From Gordonia sp. X0973 (GTDB lineage Bacteria > Actinomycetota > Actinomycetes > Mycobacteriales > Mycobacteriaceae): a DNA stretch of 64,000 nucleotides. The position numbers and the translations under genes are program-made. The stretch spans positions 3,286,001-3,350,000 of the forward strand of contig NZ_CP054691.1 of the NCBI RefSeq assembly GCF_013348785.1. Reading direction: 5' to 3'. Below the pieces are notes generated by a model. It was not told where the DNA came from, did not search any database, and saw nothing but the letters and a program-made list of their open reading frames with translations. Positions 38,232 through 47,511 of the stretch are shown here, one piece after another (position 1 is the first letter of the stretch; every line of letters begins with the position of its first letter).

Positions 38232-41200
38232 GTGACTTCGTTGAACGCAACGACGATCACTTTGGGACTCATCGGCTTGGCGCTCAGCCTCGTCTGCTGG
38301 GGATTCTTCCTCCGGGGTGTGGCTGGAATCGCCCGCACCGTGGCGCAGGGCCAGCCCGCGCCCGGCCGGTTCTTCCCGTTCCTCCCGCGGTTGGCGACGA
38401 TGCTCACGGAGTTCCTCGCCCACACGCGCATGGCGAAGTTCCGCACCGTGGGATGGGCCCACTGGCTGGTGATGATCGGCTTCCTCGGCGGCTTCCCCCT
38501 GTTCTTCGAGGCCTACGGCCAATCGATCAACCCGGAGTTCCACTGGCCCGTCTTCGGTGACACGTTCGGCTGGCATCTGTGGGACGAGCTGCTGGGTATC
38601 GGCACCGTCATCGGCATCGTCACCCTGATCGTCATCCGCCAGCTCAACCACCCGCGCGTCCCCGCTCGCCTGTCCCGTTTCTCCGGTTCCCGATTCCTGC
38701 CCGCCTACACCATCGAGGCCATCGTCCTCGTCGAGGGCTTGGGCATGATCTTCGTGAAGGCCGGCAAGATCGCCACCTTCCACCACAGCAACGCCGGTTC
38801 GGACTTCTTCACCATGCAGGTGGCCAAGCTGCTGCCGGCAAGCCCGTTGATGGTCTCGATCTTCGCGCTGATCAAGCTCCTCTCCGGCAGCCTCTTCCTG
38901 CTGCTCGTCGGCAGCAATCTCAACTGGGGTGTGGCCTGGCACCGGTTCTCGGCATTCTTCAACATCTTCTTCAAGCGCGAGGACGACGGCGGCGTCGCCC
39001 TCGGCGCCCTCAAGCCGATGATGTCGGGCGGCAAGGCGCTGACCATGGAGACCGCCGACCCGGACACCGATGCGTTCGGTGCCGGCAAGATCGAGGACTT
39101 CAGCTGGAAGGCGTTGCTGGACTTCACCACCTGCACCGAGTGCGGTCGCTGTCAGAGCCAGTGCCCGGCCTGGAACACGGGTAAGCCGCTGAGCCCCAAG
39201 CTGCTGATCATGTCGCTGCGCGACCACGCCTATGAGAAAGCCCCGTACCTGCTGGCCGGTGGCCGCACGGATATGGGCGGCGACGAGGTCGGCCTCGTCG
39301 ACGCCGACGGCAAGGAATTGACAGCCAAGCTCGAGAAGATCCCCGCCGCGGCGCGGGCCGCAGCCGAGCGCCCCCTCGTCGGCGAGGCGCAGGGCGAAGG
39401 CCTCGGCGCGGTCATCGACACCGAGACGCTGTGGAGCTGCACCAACTGCGGCGCCTGCGTGGAGCAGTGCCCCGTCGACATCGAGCACGTCGACCACATC
39501 GTCGACATGCGCCGCTACCAGGTGCTCATCGAGTCGGACTTCCCGTCCGAACTCGCCGGGCTGTTCAAGAACCTGGAGAACAAGGGCAACCCGTGGGGCC
39601 AGGCACCGTCGGCGCGCACCGCGTGGATCGACGAGATGGACATCGACATCCCGGTCTACGGCCGCGACGTCGAGAGCTTCGCCGGCTTCGAGTACCTGTT
39701 CTGGGTCGGCTGTGCCGGCGCCTACGAGGACCGCGCCAAGAAGACCACGAAGGCCGTCGCCGAGCTGCTCGACACCGCTGCGGTCAACTTCCTCGTCCTC
39801 GGCGAGGGCGAGACCTGTACCGGTGACTCGGCCCGACGCGCGGGCAACGAATTCCTGTTCCAGATGCTCGCCCAGCAGAACATCGAGCAGTTCGACGAGC
39901 TGTTCGCGACCGCACCGTCGCAGCGCAAGAAGATCGTTGTGACCTGTGCGCACTGCTTCAACGCGTTGAGCAACGAGTACCCGCAGGTCGACGCGGAGCG
40001 CGGCCAATTCGAGGTCGTCCACCACACCCAGCTGCTGAACCGGCTGGTGCGCGAGAAGCGCCTCGTCCCCGTGGCACCGCCGCAGGGCGAGTCGGTGACC
40101 TACCACGACCCCTGCTTCCTCGGTCGGCACAACCAGGTCTACGACGCCCCGCGCGAGCTGGTCGAGGCTTCGGGTTCGACGCTCACCGAGATGCCCCGCC
40201 ACGGCGAGCGCTCCATGTGCTGTGGCGCCGGTGGCGCGCGCATGTGGATGGAGGAGCAGCTCGGCAAGCGCATCAACATCGACCGCGTCGATGAGGCACT
40301 CGATACCCTGGCCGGCGGGCCGGTGCTGACCGGCGAGAAGCAGAAGATCGCGACCGGCTGCCCGTTCTGCCGCGTCATGCTCACCGACGGCGTGACCGCG
40401 CAGACCGCCGGCACCGAGAACGAGGACCAGATCGAGGTCGTCGACGTCGCGCAGCTGCTGCTCGAGGGCGTACGACGCGGCCGCGAGATCGAGGTCGTCC
40501 GCGAGGGCAAGGTGCGCGGTCCGGGCGACGTGGAGCAGCCGGCCCCGCCGGTCGCCCTCGTCGAGGAGAAGCCGAAGGCGGCCCCGGCACCCGCCGCTGC
40601 CCCCGCACCCGCCGCCGCGGCTGCTCCGGCCGCTGCCGCTCCTGCCGCGTCGGCTCCGGCCGGCGACGCGAAGCCGGCCGCCAAGGGCTTCGGCATGAAA
40701 GGCGGCATGAAGAAGCCGGGCGGCGGATCGCCCGCCCCCGCTGCTGCCGCTGCCCCGCCGGCTTCCGCTCCGGCCGCCGAATCGGCCGCACCTGCCGCCG
40801 AATCGAAGCCCGCCGCCAAGGGCTTCGGCATGAAGGGCGGCATGAAGAAGCCCGGCCAGGCCGCCAAACCCGCCGCAGCAGCACCGGCCGCTGAGGCCAC
40901 ACCGGCAACCGAGGCCGCCACCCCGGCCGCGGAGGCTCCCGCTGCCAAGCCGGCCGCCAAGGGCTTCGCGATGAAGGGTGGCATGAAGAAGCCGGGCCAA
41001 GCGGCCAAGCCGGCCGCCGCCGCGGCCGCCGCCGCGGCCGAGTCCGCACCGGCAGCGACGACGGAGGCACCCGTCGCCGAGTCGGCCCCGGCGGCCGAGT
41101 CCGCTCCCGCCGCGGCGGCGCAGGCACCGACGAGCGCGCCGGTGACCACCGAGGCGACCGAGGCCAAGTCGAAGGGCTTCGGCATGGCCGCGGGCAAGAA

Positions 41201-41453
41201 GCGACCGGGGGCCAAGGCAGCACCCGCTGCGGCTCCGGCCGCCGAGCCGGCCCCGGAACCGGAGGCCGTGACCGAGGCTCCTGCGACAACGGCACCCGCC
41301 GAGACGCCGGCAGAGGCGCCAGCAGCGGAGGCTCCCGCGGCCGCGCCACCGGCGGCAGCGTCGACGAGCAACGGCGCCACCACCGAGGCGACCGAGGCCA
41401 AGGCGAAGGGCTTCGGTATGGCTGCGGGCAAGAAGCGCCCCGGCCAGCACTGA
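38232..41453 (+). CDS. Membrane-bound Fe-S reductase with CCG domains and repeat tail (Rv0338c-like)
   Basis: About 1073 residues. The N-terminal third is a membrane domain of about five helices. Two ferredoxin motifs follow, CTECGRCQSQCPAW and CTNCGACVEQCPVD, then two cysteine-rich CCG domains (WVGCAG...ETCTGDSARR; CAHCFN...DPCFLGRHN...MCCGAGG). This is the architecture of heterodisulfide-reductase D/GlpC-like proteins, matching M. tuberculosis Rv0338c. The last 300 residues are Ala/Pro-rich with five basic repeats, making it longer than I recall for that homologue. GTG 38232 is preferred because GAAAGG precedes it; GTG 38214 is an alternative. Confidence 0.87.
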   Translation: MTSLNATTITLGLIGLALSLVCWGFFLRGVAGIARTVAQGQPAPGRFFPFLPRLATMLTEFLAHTRMAKFRTVGWAHWLVMIGFLGGFPLFFEAYGQSINPEFHWPVFGDTFGWHLWDELLGIGTVIGIVTLIVIRQLNHPRVPARLSRFSGSRFLPAYTIEAIVLVEGLGMIFVKAGKIATFHHSNAGSDFFTMQVAKLLPASPLMVSIFALIKLLSGSLFLLLVGSNLNWGVAWHRFSAFFNIFFKREDDGGVALGALKPMMSGGKALTMETADPDTDAFGAGKIEDFSWKALLDFTTCTECGRCQSQCPAWNTGKPLSPKLLIMSLRDHAYEKAPYLLAGGRTDMGGDEVGLVDADGKELTAKLEKIPAAARAAAERPLVGEAQGEGLGAVIDTETLWSCTNCGACVEQCPVDIEHVDHIVDMRRYQVLIESDFPSELAGLFKNLENKGNPWGQAPSARTAWIDEMDIDIPVYGRDVESFAGFEYLFWVGCAGAYEDRAKKTTKAVAELLDTAAVNFLVLGEGETCTGDSARRAGNEFLFQMLAQQNIEQFDELFATAPSQRKKIVVTCAHCFNALSNEYPQVDAERGQFEVVHHTQLLNRLVREKRLVPVAPPQGESVTYHDPCFLGRHNQVYDAPRELVEASGSTLTEMPRHGERSMCCGAGGARMWMEEQLGKRINIDRVDEALDTLAGGPVLTGEKQKIATGCPFCRVMLTDGVTAQTAGTENEDQIEVVDVAQLLLEGVRRGREIEVVREGKVRGPGDVEQPAPPVALVEEKPKAAPAPAAAPAPAAAAAPAAAAPAASAPAGDAKPAAKGFGMKGGMKKPGGGSPAPAAAAAPPASAPAAESAAPAAESKPAAKGFGMKGGMKKPGQAAKPAAAAPAAEATPATEAATPAAEAPAAKPAAKGFAMKGGMKKPGQAAKPAAAAAAAAAESAPAATTEAPVAESAPAAESAPAAAAQAPTSAPVTTEATEAKSKGFGMAAGKKRPGAKAAPAAAPAAEPAPEPEAVTEAPATTAPAETPAEAPAAEAPAAAPPAAASTSNGATTEATEAKAKGFGMAAGKKRPGQH
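40683..41453 (+). repeat. Five spaced KGFGM repeats in the Fe-S protein tail
   Basis: Coding repeats start at 40683, 40818, 40959, 41172 and 41406. The first three read KGF-G/A-MKGGMKKPG, the last two KGFGMAAGKKRPG, and the gene ends two residues after the fifth (QH). Spacers of about 30-70 residues are almost pure Ala, Pro, Glu and Thr. The motifs are basic in an otherwise neutral to acidic tail. Confidence 0.9.
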
Positions 41454-41463
41454 TCGACCGAAC

Positions 41464-41506
41464 AGAACCGCTCCCGACGGACACCGTCGGGAGCGGTTCT
41501 CGTTTC
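41464..41506 (+). terminator. Intrinsic terminator after the Fe-S reductase gene
   Basis: A perfect 17-bp stem (41464-41480 with 41484-41500) and a 3-base loop are followed by CGTTTC. The T-run is short but the stem is very stable. Confidence 0.82.
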
Positions 41507-41559
41507 GGCTGAACCGGGGCACGGTGAATTTGGTTTGCCGTGGCTGTCACAATTAACTG

Positions 41560-42813
41560 GTGAGTAGACCGCACGTTTCGCACCCGAACCTGAGCCTCAA
41601 GCCGCTCGAGCAGTCCTTCAAGCTGCAGAACGTCTGCTATGAGATCCGCGGACCGGTACACGCACACGCGGCGCGGCTGGAATCCGAGGGCCACCGCATC
41701 CTGAAGCTGAACATCGGCAACCCGGCCCTGTTCGGCTTCGAGGCGCCCGACGTCATCATGCGCGACATGATCCACGCGCTCCCCTACTCCCAGGGTTACT
41801 CCGAGTCGGCCGGCGTGCAGTCGGCCCGTCGCGCGGTGGTGACCCGCTACGAATTGATCGACGAGTTCCCCTACTTCGACGTCGATGACGTGCTGCTGGG
41901 CAACGGCGTCTCCGAACTCATCACGATGACGATGCAGGCGTTGCTCAACGACGGCGACGAGGTGCTGATCCCCTCGCCCGACTACCCGCTGTGGACGGCC
42001 ATGACGACGCTGTCGGGCGGCAAGCCGGTGTACTACCGCTGCGATGAGTCGACCGGCTGGCAGCCCGATGTCGAGGACATCGAGTCGAAGATCACCGATC
42101 GCACCAAAGCGCTGCTGGTGATCAACCCGAACAACCCCACGGGCGCGGTGTACTCGCGCGAGGTGCTGACCCAGATCGCCGACGTGGCCCGTCGCCATTC
42201 GCTCCTGCTGCTGGCCGACGAGATCTACGACAAAATCCTCTACGACGACGCCGAGCACGTCTCGATCGCCTCGCTGGCGCCGGATCTGCTGACGCTGACC
42301 TTCAACGGCCTCTCCAAGGCCTACCGGGTCTGCGGTTACCGCTCGGGGTGGGTCGTGCTGACCGGCCCCAAGGAGCATGCGAGCGGCTTCATCGAGGGGT
42401 TGCACGTCCTGGCGTCGACCCGACTGTGCTCGAACGTCCCCGGCCAGCACGCGATCCAGGTCGCCCTGGGCGGCTATCAGTCGATCGACGCGCTCTGCCA
42501 GCCGGGCGGGCGCCTCTACGAGCAGCGCAACGTCACGTGGGAGAAGCTCAACGAGATCCCCGGGGTCTCCTGCGTCAAACCCAGCGGAGCGCTCTACGCC
42601 TTCCCCGGCCTCGACCCCAACGTGCACGAGATCCACGACGACGAGCAACTGGTCCAGGACCTGCTCCTACAGGAGAAGATCCTGGTGGTGCAGGGCAGCG
42701 GGTTCAACCTGTCCGACCAGCACCATTTCCGGATCGTCACCCTGCCGTGGGCGCAGGACCTCGCCGAAGCCATCGACCGGATCGGCAACTTCCTCTCGTC
42801 CTACCGGCAGTAG
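41560..42813 (+). CDS. PLP-dependent alanine/aspartate-type aminotransferase
   Basis: A 417-residue class I aminotransferase. It has LNIGNPALFGFEAP near residue 50, GNGVSELI near 113, the substrate-carboxylate loop NPNNPTGAVY near 190 and the PLP lysine in FNGLSKAYRVCGYRSGW near residue 250. It resembles Rv0337c (AspC) and the AlaA type that makes alanine from pyruvate. In M. tuberculosis the same two genes are neighbours. The start GTG 41560 has no Shine-Dalgarno sequence, so a leaderless message is possible. Confidence 0.92.
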   Translation: MSRPHVSHPNLSLKPLEQSFKLQNVCYEIRGPVHAHAARLESEGHRILKLNIGNPALFGFEAPDVIMRDMIHALPYSQGYSESAGVQSARRAVVTRYELIDEFPYFDVDDVLLGNGVSELITMTMQALLNDGDEVLIPSPDYPLWTAMTTLSGGKPVYYRCDESTGWQPDVEDIESKITDRTKALLVINPNNPTGAVYSREVLTQIADVARRHSLLLLADEIYDKILYDDAEHVSIASLAPDLLTLTFNGLSKAYRVCGYRSGWVVLTGPKEHASGFIEGLHVLASTRLCSNVPGQHAIQVALGGYQSIDALCQPGGRLYEQRNVTWEKLNEIPGVSCVKPSGALYAFPGLDPNVHEIHDDEQLVQDLLLQEKILVVQGSGFNLSDQHHFRIVTLPWAQDLAEAIDRIGNFLSSYRQ

Positions 42814-42844
42814 CGACGGGCCGCGGCACAATGTCTCACCCTTC

Positions 42845-42870
42845 AATGTAACAACGCGCGATGTTATATT
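42845..42870. promoter_or_regulatory. AT-rich inverted repeat upstream of the EphD-like gene
   Basis: AATGTAACA (42845-42853) and TGTTATATT (42862-42870) are complementary at eight of nine positions, with an 8-base spacer. The layout fits a TetR-type or MerR-type operator overlapping a promoter. The MerR-like regulator at 46758, the last gene of the cluster, is one candidate binder. Confidence 0.55.
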
Positions 42871-42903
42871 GGCTTCCGTTGCTTTCACGGAAGAGGTGTG
42901 ACG

Positions 42904-44697
42904 ATGCCGGCCGACCACGACGCCGCCCCACAGTGGCGCAAGCGCGTCATCCGCAACGGCGAGATCGAGTTGGCCGCCTTCGAGGTCGGCGACCCAGCTA
43001 ACCCCCCGGTCGTCCTGATCCACGGCTGGCCCGATTCGCACCTCCTGTGGAACGGGGTGGCCGCCGACCTCGCCGCGGACCATTTCGTCGTCGCCTACGA
43101 CACCCGCGGCTACGGCGAGAGTTCCAAGCCGCGCGGTGACGCCCCGTACCGCCTCGAGCACCTCGTCGACGATCTGTTCGCCGTGATCGACGCGGTGGCC
43201 GGTGGCCGCAAGGCACACCTCGTCGCCCACGACTGGGGGTCGCTGCAGACGTGGGAGGCGGTGACCTCGCCCGGCGCACCGGAGCGCGTGGCCTCCTACA
43301 CCTCGGTCTCCGGCCCCAACCTCGACTACATCTCCCAGTGGGCGCGGGACACGCTGGCCCGCCCCACCCCCGCCAACCTGCGCAACGGCCTGGCCCAGCT
43401 CGCGTCGTCGAGCTATATCGCCTTCTTCCACCTGCCGGTGCTGCCGCAGGTGCTGTTCCGCACGCTCGGCCGCCCCGCGCTCTGGCGCCGGTTCCTGTCG
43501 ATCGTCGAACGCGTCGACGCCTCCGGTGCGGAGTTCTCGAAGACCTTCGGCTCCGACGCGGCCAATGGGCTGCACTACTACCGCGCCAACATCCGCGGCA
43601 AGCTGGCCCACCCGGACCCGCGCGCGATCGACATCCCGGTGCTGGAGATCGTCAACGAGCGCGACAAGTTCATCCGGCCGGCGGTCTTCGACGAGACTCC
43701 CCGCCACGCCGGCAACCTGCGGCGGCGCAGCAGCCGCACCGGCCACTGGCTGCCGATCGCCAACCCGCGGTATCTCGCCGCGACGGTGCGCGAATTCGTC
43801 GCCTCCGTGACGGGCGGCACCGACGGGGTACCGCAGTCGATGGACCGGGCCCGGCTCGCCGTCGCGCACCCCGCCGGTCCGTTGGCGGGCAAGTTGGCCG
43901 TCGTCACGGGCGGCGGAAGCGGTATCGGCCGGGAGACGGCCTACGCCCTCGCCGCCGACGGCGCGGAGATCGTCGTCGCCGACATCGATCTCGAGAATGC
44001 CGGGCAGACCGCCGCGGAACTGAAGGAGCGCGGGGCCCTGGCCCACGCCTATCTGCTGGACGTCGCCGACTCCGCGGCCTTCGCCGAGTTCGCCGACACC
44101 GTCGCCGCGACCCACGGCGTGCCCGACATCGTCGTCAACAACGCGGGCATCGCGGTCGGCGGCAGCGCGCTCGACGCGACGGATGAGCAGCTGGACCGGG
44201 TCGTCGACGTGAACCTGCGCGGCGTCATGACCGGGTGCCGCGTCTTCGGCCGACAGATGGTGGCGCGCGGCACCGGCGGGCACATCGTCAACCTCGCGTC
44301 GGCCGCGGCCTTCACCCCGCAGCGGAGCCTGGGCATCTATTCGGCGACCAAGGCCGGCGTGCTGCTGTTCAGCGAGTCGTTGCGCGCCGAGCTGGCGCCG
44401 CACCGCATCGGCGTGACCGCGATCTGCCCCGGCATCGTCGACACCAACATCGTCTCCACGACCCCGCTGGCCGGGTTCGCCGACGAGGCCGCCGAGTCCG
44501 CGCAGCGCGAACGCCTCGACCGCCTGTACCAGCGCCGCGGATACACCCCCGACCGGGTGGCCGCGCAGATCCTGAAGGCGATCCACGGCAACCGCGCCGT
44601 CGTCCCGGTCACGCCGGAGGCGGCGATCGGCTACCGCGTCTACCGCTTCTTCCCCGCGCTCTCCCGCCTCGCGGCGCGCGGGAAGGTCATGGGATAG
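42904..44697 (+). CDS. EphD-like fusion of alpha/beta hydrolase and short-chain dehydrogenase
   Basis: A 597-residue two-domain protein. The N-terminal epoxide-hydrolase-like domain (1-300) has HGWPDSHLLW and the nucleophile elbow HDWGS. The C-terminal SDR domain (about 320-597) has TGGGSGIGRE, NNAGIAVGG and the YSATK catalytic pair. This fusion matches M. tuberculosis EphD (Rv2214c), linked to mycolic-acid or lipid epoxide metabolism. ATG 42904 is favoured by GGAAGAGG at 42889-42896; GTG 42898 is too close to it. It is followed after nine bases by a metal-dependent hydrolase gene. Confidence 0.88.
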   Translation: MPADHDAAPQWRKRVIRNGEIELAAFEVGDPANPPVVLIHGWPDSHLLWNGVAADLAADHFVVAYDTRGYGESSKPRGDAPYRLEHLVDDLFAVIDAVAGGRKAHLVAHDWGSLQTWEAVTSPGAPERVASYTSVSGPNLDYISQWARDTLARPTPANLRNGLAQLASSSYIAFFHLPVLPQVLFRTLGRPALWRRFLSIVERVDASGAEFSKTFGSDAANGLHYYRANIRGKLAHPDPRAIDIPVLEIVNERDKFIRPAVFDETPRHAGNLRRRSSRTGHWLPIANPRYLAATVREFVASVTGGTDGVPQSMDRARLAVAHPAGPLAGKLAVVTGGGSGIGRETAYALAADGAEIVVADIDLENAGQTAAELKERGALAHAYLLDVADSAAFAEFADTVAATHGVPDIVVNNAGIAVGGSALDATDEQLDRVVDVNLRGVMTGCRVFGRQMVARGTGGHIVNLASAAAFTPQRSLGIYSATKAGVLLFSESLRAELAPHRIGVTAICPGIVDTNIVSTTPLAGFADEAAESAQRERLDRLYQRRGYTPDRVAAQILKAIHGNRAVVPVTPEAAIGYRVYRFFPALSRLAARGKVMG

Positions 44698-44706
44698 GAG
44701 TCAGCA

Positions 44707-45606
44707 GTGACGAAACGCAAGAACACTCCGGTATCGGCCGTCGATCCCGGTCCGGTGGAGCTGCACGCCCGCAACGTCGAATTCGATTGGGCGGACACGC
44801 CGCTGCACTGGCTGCCCGGCCACCCCTATCCGGCGCATACGGTGACCGCGCTGAACCTGCTCCTCCCCGAGGGGGAGCGCTGGTTCGTGCGGACCTTCAA
44901 CGAGACGCTGCCGCTGGTGGCCGACGAGCAGTTGGCCGCGGCCATGCGCGGGTTCATCGGCCAGGAGGCGATTCACGCCGAGTCCCATGACAAGGTGCTC
45001 TGGACCTACCTGATCGATCATGGGATCGACGCCAGGCCCTTCCAGCGACAGATGGAGTGGGTGTTCCGCAAGCTGCTGGCCCCGCACGAGAAGTCCTCGC
45101 CGAAGGCCGCCCGCAAGCATCTGATCGAGCGGTTGTGGCTGATCGCCGCGATCGAGCACTACACCGCAGAACTCGGCGACTTCGCGCTGAACTCGTCGTG
45201 GTCGGAGATCGGCGGCGACCCGCAGATGGTCGACCTGTTCTGCTGGCACGGCGCCGAGGAGGTCGAGCACCGTGCCGTCGCCTACGACGTCGCCAACTAC
45301 TTCGGCAACAGCTACCTGACGCGCGCCCGCACCATGCTGTTGGCGCTGCCCGCGCTCATCTGGCTGGTCTTCCGCGGCGCGAAGGACATCACCCGGCAGG
45401 ACCCGGCCACCCGTCGCATGAGCTATCTCGGACGGCGCGTCGGCTACTGGCGCGGCGTCCAGGCCAACGTGGTGCCGTCGATGCTCGGCCTCGCGTGGTC
45501 GACGGTCAAATACTTCCGGCCCGGCTTCCACCCGGACCAGGTCGGCAGCACGGCGCAGGCGGTCGCCTACCTCGCCTCCTCCCCGGCCGCTCGGCGGGCC
45601 GGATGA
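44707..45606 (+). CDS. Metal-dependent hydrolase family protein (PF10118-like)
   Basis: A 299-residue protein. The motifs GFIGQEAIHAESHD, AIEHYTAELGDFAL and HGAEEVEHRAVAYDV place E and H residues in a ferritin-like di-metal pattern, the basis for the name metal-dependent hydrolase (PF10118, family from memory). One hydrophobic helix lies near residues 210-225. Translation starts at GTG 44707 with GGAG upstream. It overlaps the next gene by four bases. It may oxidise or cleave a lipid intermediate in this operon. Confidence 0.82.
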   Translation: MTKRKNTPVSAVDPGPVELHARNVEFDWADTPLHWLPGHPYPAHTVTALNLLLPEGERWFVRTFNETLPLVADEQLAAAMRGFIGQEAIHAESHDKVLWTYLIDHGIDARPFQRQMEWVFRKLLAPHEKSSPKAARKHLIERLWLIAAIEHYTAELGDFALNSSWSEIGGDPQMVDLFCWHGAEEVEHRAVAYDVANYFGNSYLTRARTMLLALPALIWLVFRGAKDITRQDPATRRMSYLGRRVGYWRGVQANVVPSMLGLAWSTVKYFRPGFHPDQVGSTAQAVAYLASSPAARRAG

Positions 45607-46724
45607 CCCCCGCCCCGCCGACCACCACGCCGCCGAGTCTGACCGGCCGGTTCCGCCGCGATCCGCTGCTGTGGGTGGCGACCGGGATCGCGAAGCTGTG
45701 GTGGCCCGTCTGGGGCACCGTCACCCGCCTCCCCGACCAGACCGGCGTCGACGACGGGGTACTCACCGTGCGCATCGTCGACCGGGAGCGCGTCGCACTC
45801 GACGAGAACGTCGTGGCGCTCACCTTCGCCTCCGCCGACGGCGGACCGCTGCCGCGCTGGCACGCCGGCTCGCACGTCGACCTGCTCCTGCCGTCGGGCA
45901 GGGTCCGGCAATACTCGCTGTGCGGCGATCCGGCGGACCAATCCAGCTATCGGATCGCCGTGCGCCGCATCCCCGACGGGGGCGGCGGCTCGCTCGAGGT
46001 ACACGAGGCATTGGCCGTCGGCGACACCCTCGAGATCAAGGGGCCGCGCAACGCCTTCCCCCTGGTCCTGCCCGGCGTCACCGACGGACGCGACCCGGCG
46101 GCCCGGCACCTGCGATTCGTCGCGGGCGGTATCGGGATCACCCCGATCCTGCCGATGCTCGCCCATGCGCAGCGCCTCGGGTTCGACTGGTCGATGATCT
46201 ACACCGGGCGCAGCCGGGAATCGATTCCGTTCCTGCACGAGTTGGCGCGCTACGGCGACCGCGTCACCATCCGCACCGACGACGAGCAGGGCCTCCCCGA
46301 CGCGGCCGACCTGATCGGCCCGCTCGACGGGGAGCGGCCGGTCGCGCTGTACTGCTGTGGACCGGTTCCGATGATCGACCTGCTGCGCACCCACCTCGAC
46401 GGGCGCACCGACGTCGAGCTGCACTACGAACGGTTCTCGCCGCCGCCGGTCGTCGGCGGATCGGAGTTCACCGTGACCCTCGCGCGCACCGGTGTCACCA
46501 CCACCGTCGACGCCGAGGAGACGCTGCTCGCCGCACTCCGGCGCTGCAACCCCGGCGTCCCGTACTCCTGCCAGCAGGGGTTCTGCGGGACCTGCCGGAT
46601 CCGGGTCCTCGACGGCGATCCCGAGCACCGCGACACCCTGCTCACCGAGGCCGAGCGCGCCGACGGCGAGATCCTCACCTGTGTTTCCCGCTGTGCGGGG
46701 GATCACTTGACGGTCGACCTCTGA
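45603..46724 (+). CDS. PDR/VanB-type ferredoxin-flavin oxidoreductase
   Basis: A 373-residue electron-transfer protein. Order: a short N-terminal hydrophobic segment (WVATGIAKLWWPVWG), a flavin-binding domain (RQYSLCG), an NAD(P) domain (VAGGIGITPILPML near residue 175 and YCCGPVPMI) and a C-terminal plant-type [2Fe-2S] domain with cysteines in SCQQGFCGTCRIRV and LTCVSRC. It would pass electrons from NAD(P)H to a partner oxygenase, perhaps the di-metal protein encoded just before it, whose stop overlaps this start (ATGA). Confidence 0.88.
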   Translation: MTPAPPTTTPPSLTGRFRRDPLLWVATGIAKLWWPVWGTVTRLPDQTGVDDGVLTVRIVDRERVALDENVVALTFASADGGPLPRWHAGSHVDLLLPSGRVRQYSLCGDPADQSSYRIAVRRIPDGGGGSLEVHEALAVGDTLEIKGPRNAFPLVLPGVTDGRDPAARHLRFVAGGIGITPILPMLAHAQRLGFDWSMIYTGRSRESIPFLHELARYGDRVTIRTDDEQGLPDAADLIGPLDGERPVALYCCGPVPMIDLLRTHLDGRTDVELHYERFSPPPVVGGSEFTVTLARTGVTTTVDAEETLLAALRRCNPGVPYSCQQGFCGTCRIRVLDGDPEHRDTLLTEAERADGEILTCVSRCAGDHLTVDL

Positions 46725-46757
46725 CAGCTCTGCGCTCCGGCGTGGGAGAATTTCGGA

Positions 46758-47510
46758 ATGACCGAGTACCGCATCGACGATCTGGCCCGTGAGGCCGGTA
46801 CGACGACGCGCAACGTGCGGGGCTATCAGGACCGCGGCCTGCTGCCCCGGCCGATCCGGCGCGGCCGGATCGCCATCTACAGCGACGCACACCTGGAGCG
46901 CCTGCGGGTCATCAACAACCTGCTGCGCCGCGGGTTCACCACCCGCCACATCGCCGACTTCTTCAGCGGCATGCAGCGCGGCGACGACCTGGCCGGCGTC
47001 CTCGGACTCGAAGACATCGTCAACGCACCGTGGTCGTCGACGAAGACCTCCACCGCCACCGCGGCAGAGCTCAAAGAGCTGCTGAACACCAACAATCCGC
47101 GCCACCTGGCCCGCCTCACCGAGTACGGGCTGATCGCACAGAACGAGTCCCCGGGCCGGGGCCCGCGCAGTTACCGCATCCTCGACACCGCCACCGTGGA
47201 GGCCTACAGCCGACTGGTGAAGCTGGGGGTGCCCCTCGATGCCATCCTCGACGTCCACGGCAAAGTCACCGAGCGACTCTCCGGCGTCGCCGAGACCCTG
47301 ATCTCCTCCGGCCGGCATTTCATCACCGACCAACACCACGACGGCTGGGTGCCCCACACCGACGAGGAATCGGCGTGGGCCGCGGAGATGGTGGCCGAAC
47401 TCCGCTCCGCCGGCATGGTGTCGGTCCACAACATCTTGAACCGCGAACTCGACCGCACCACTTCCGAGCAGCTCGCGGAGTATCTGGGCGACCGGAAGAA
47501 GGGCGCCTGA
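46758..47510 (+). CDS. MerR-family transcriptional regulator
   Basis: A 250-residue regulator with an N-terminal MerR helix-turn-helix (YRIDDLAREAGTTTRNVRGY, then DRGLLPRP). Unusually a second segment (about residues 100-150: LTEYGLIAQNESPGRGPRSY) looks like another winged-helix end, then a helical C-terminus. It carries no metal-binding cysteine cluster, so it is not a classical metal sensor. It closes the EphD cluster and may regulate it through the inverted repeat at 42845-42870. Confidence 0.85.
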   Translation: MTEYRIDDLAREAGTTTRNVRGYQDRGLLPRPIRRGRIAIYSDAHLERLRVINNLLRRGFTTRHIADFFSGMQRGDDLAGVLGLEDIVNAPWSSTKTSTATAAELKELLNTNNPRHLARLTEYGLIAQNESPGRGPRSYRILDTATVEAYSRLVKLGVPLDAILDVHGKVTERLSGVAETLISSGRHFITDQHHDGWVPHTDEESAWAAEMVAELRSAGMVSVHNILNRELDRTTSEQLAEYLGDRKKGA

Positions 47511-47511
47511 C

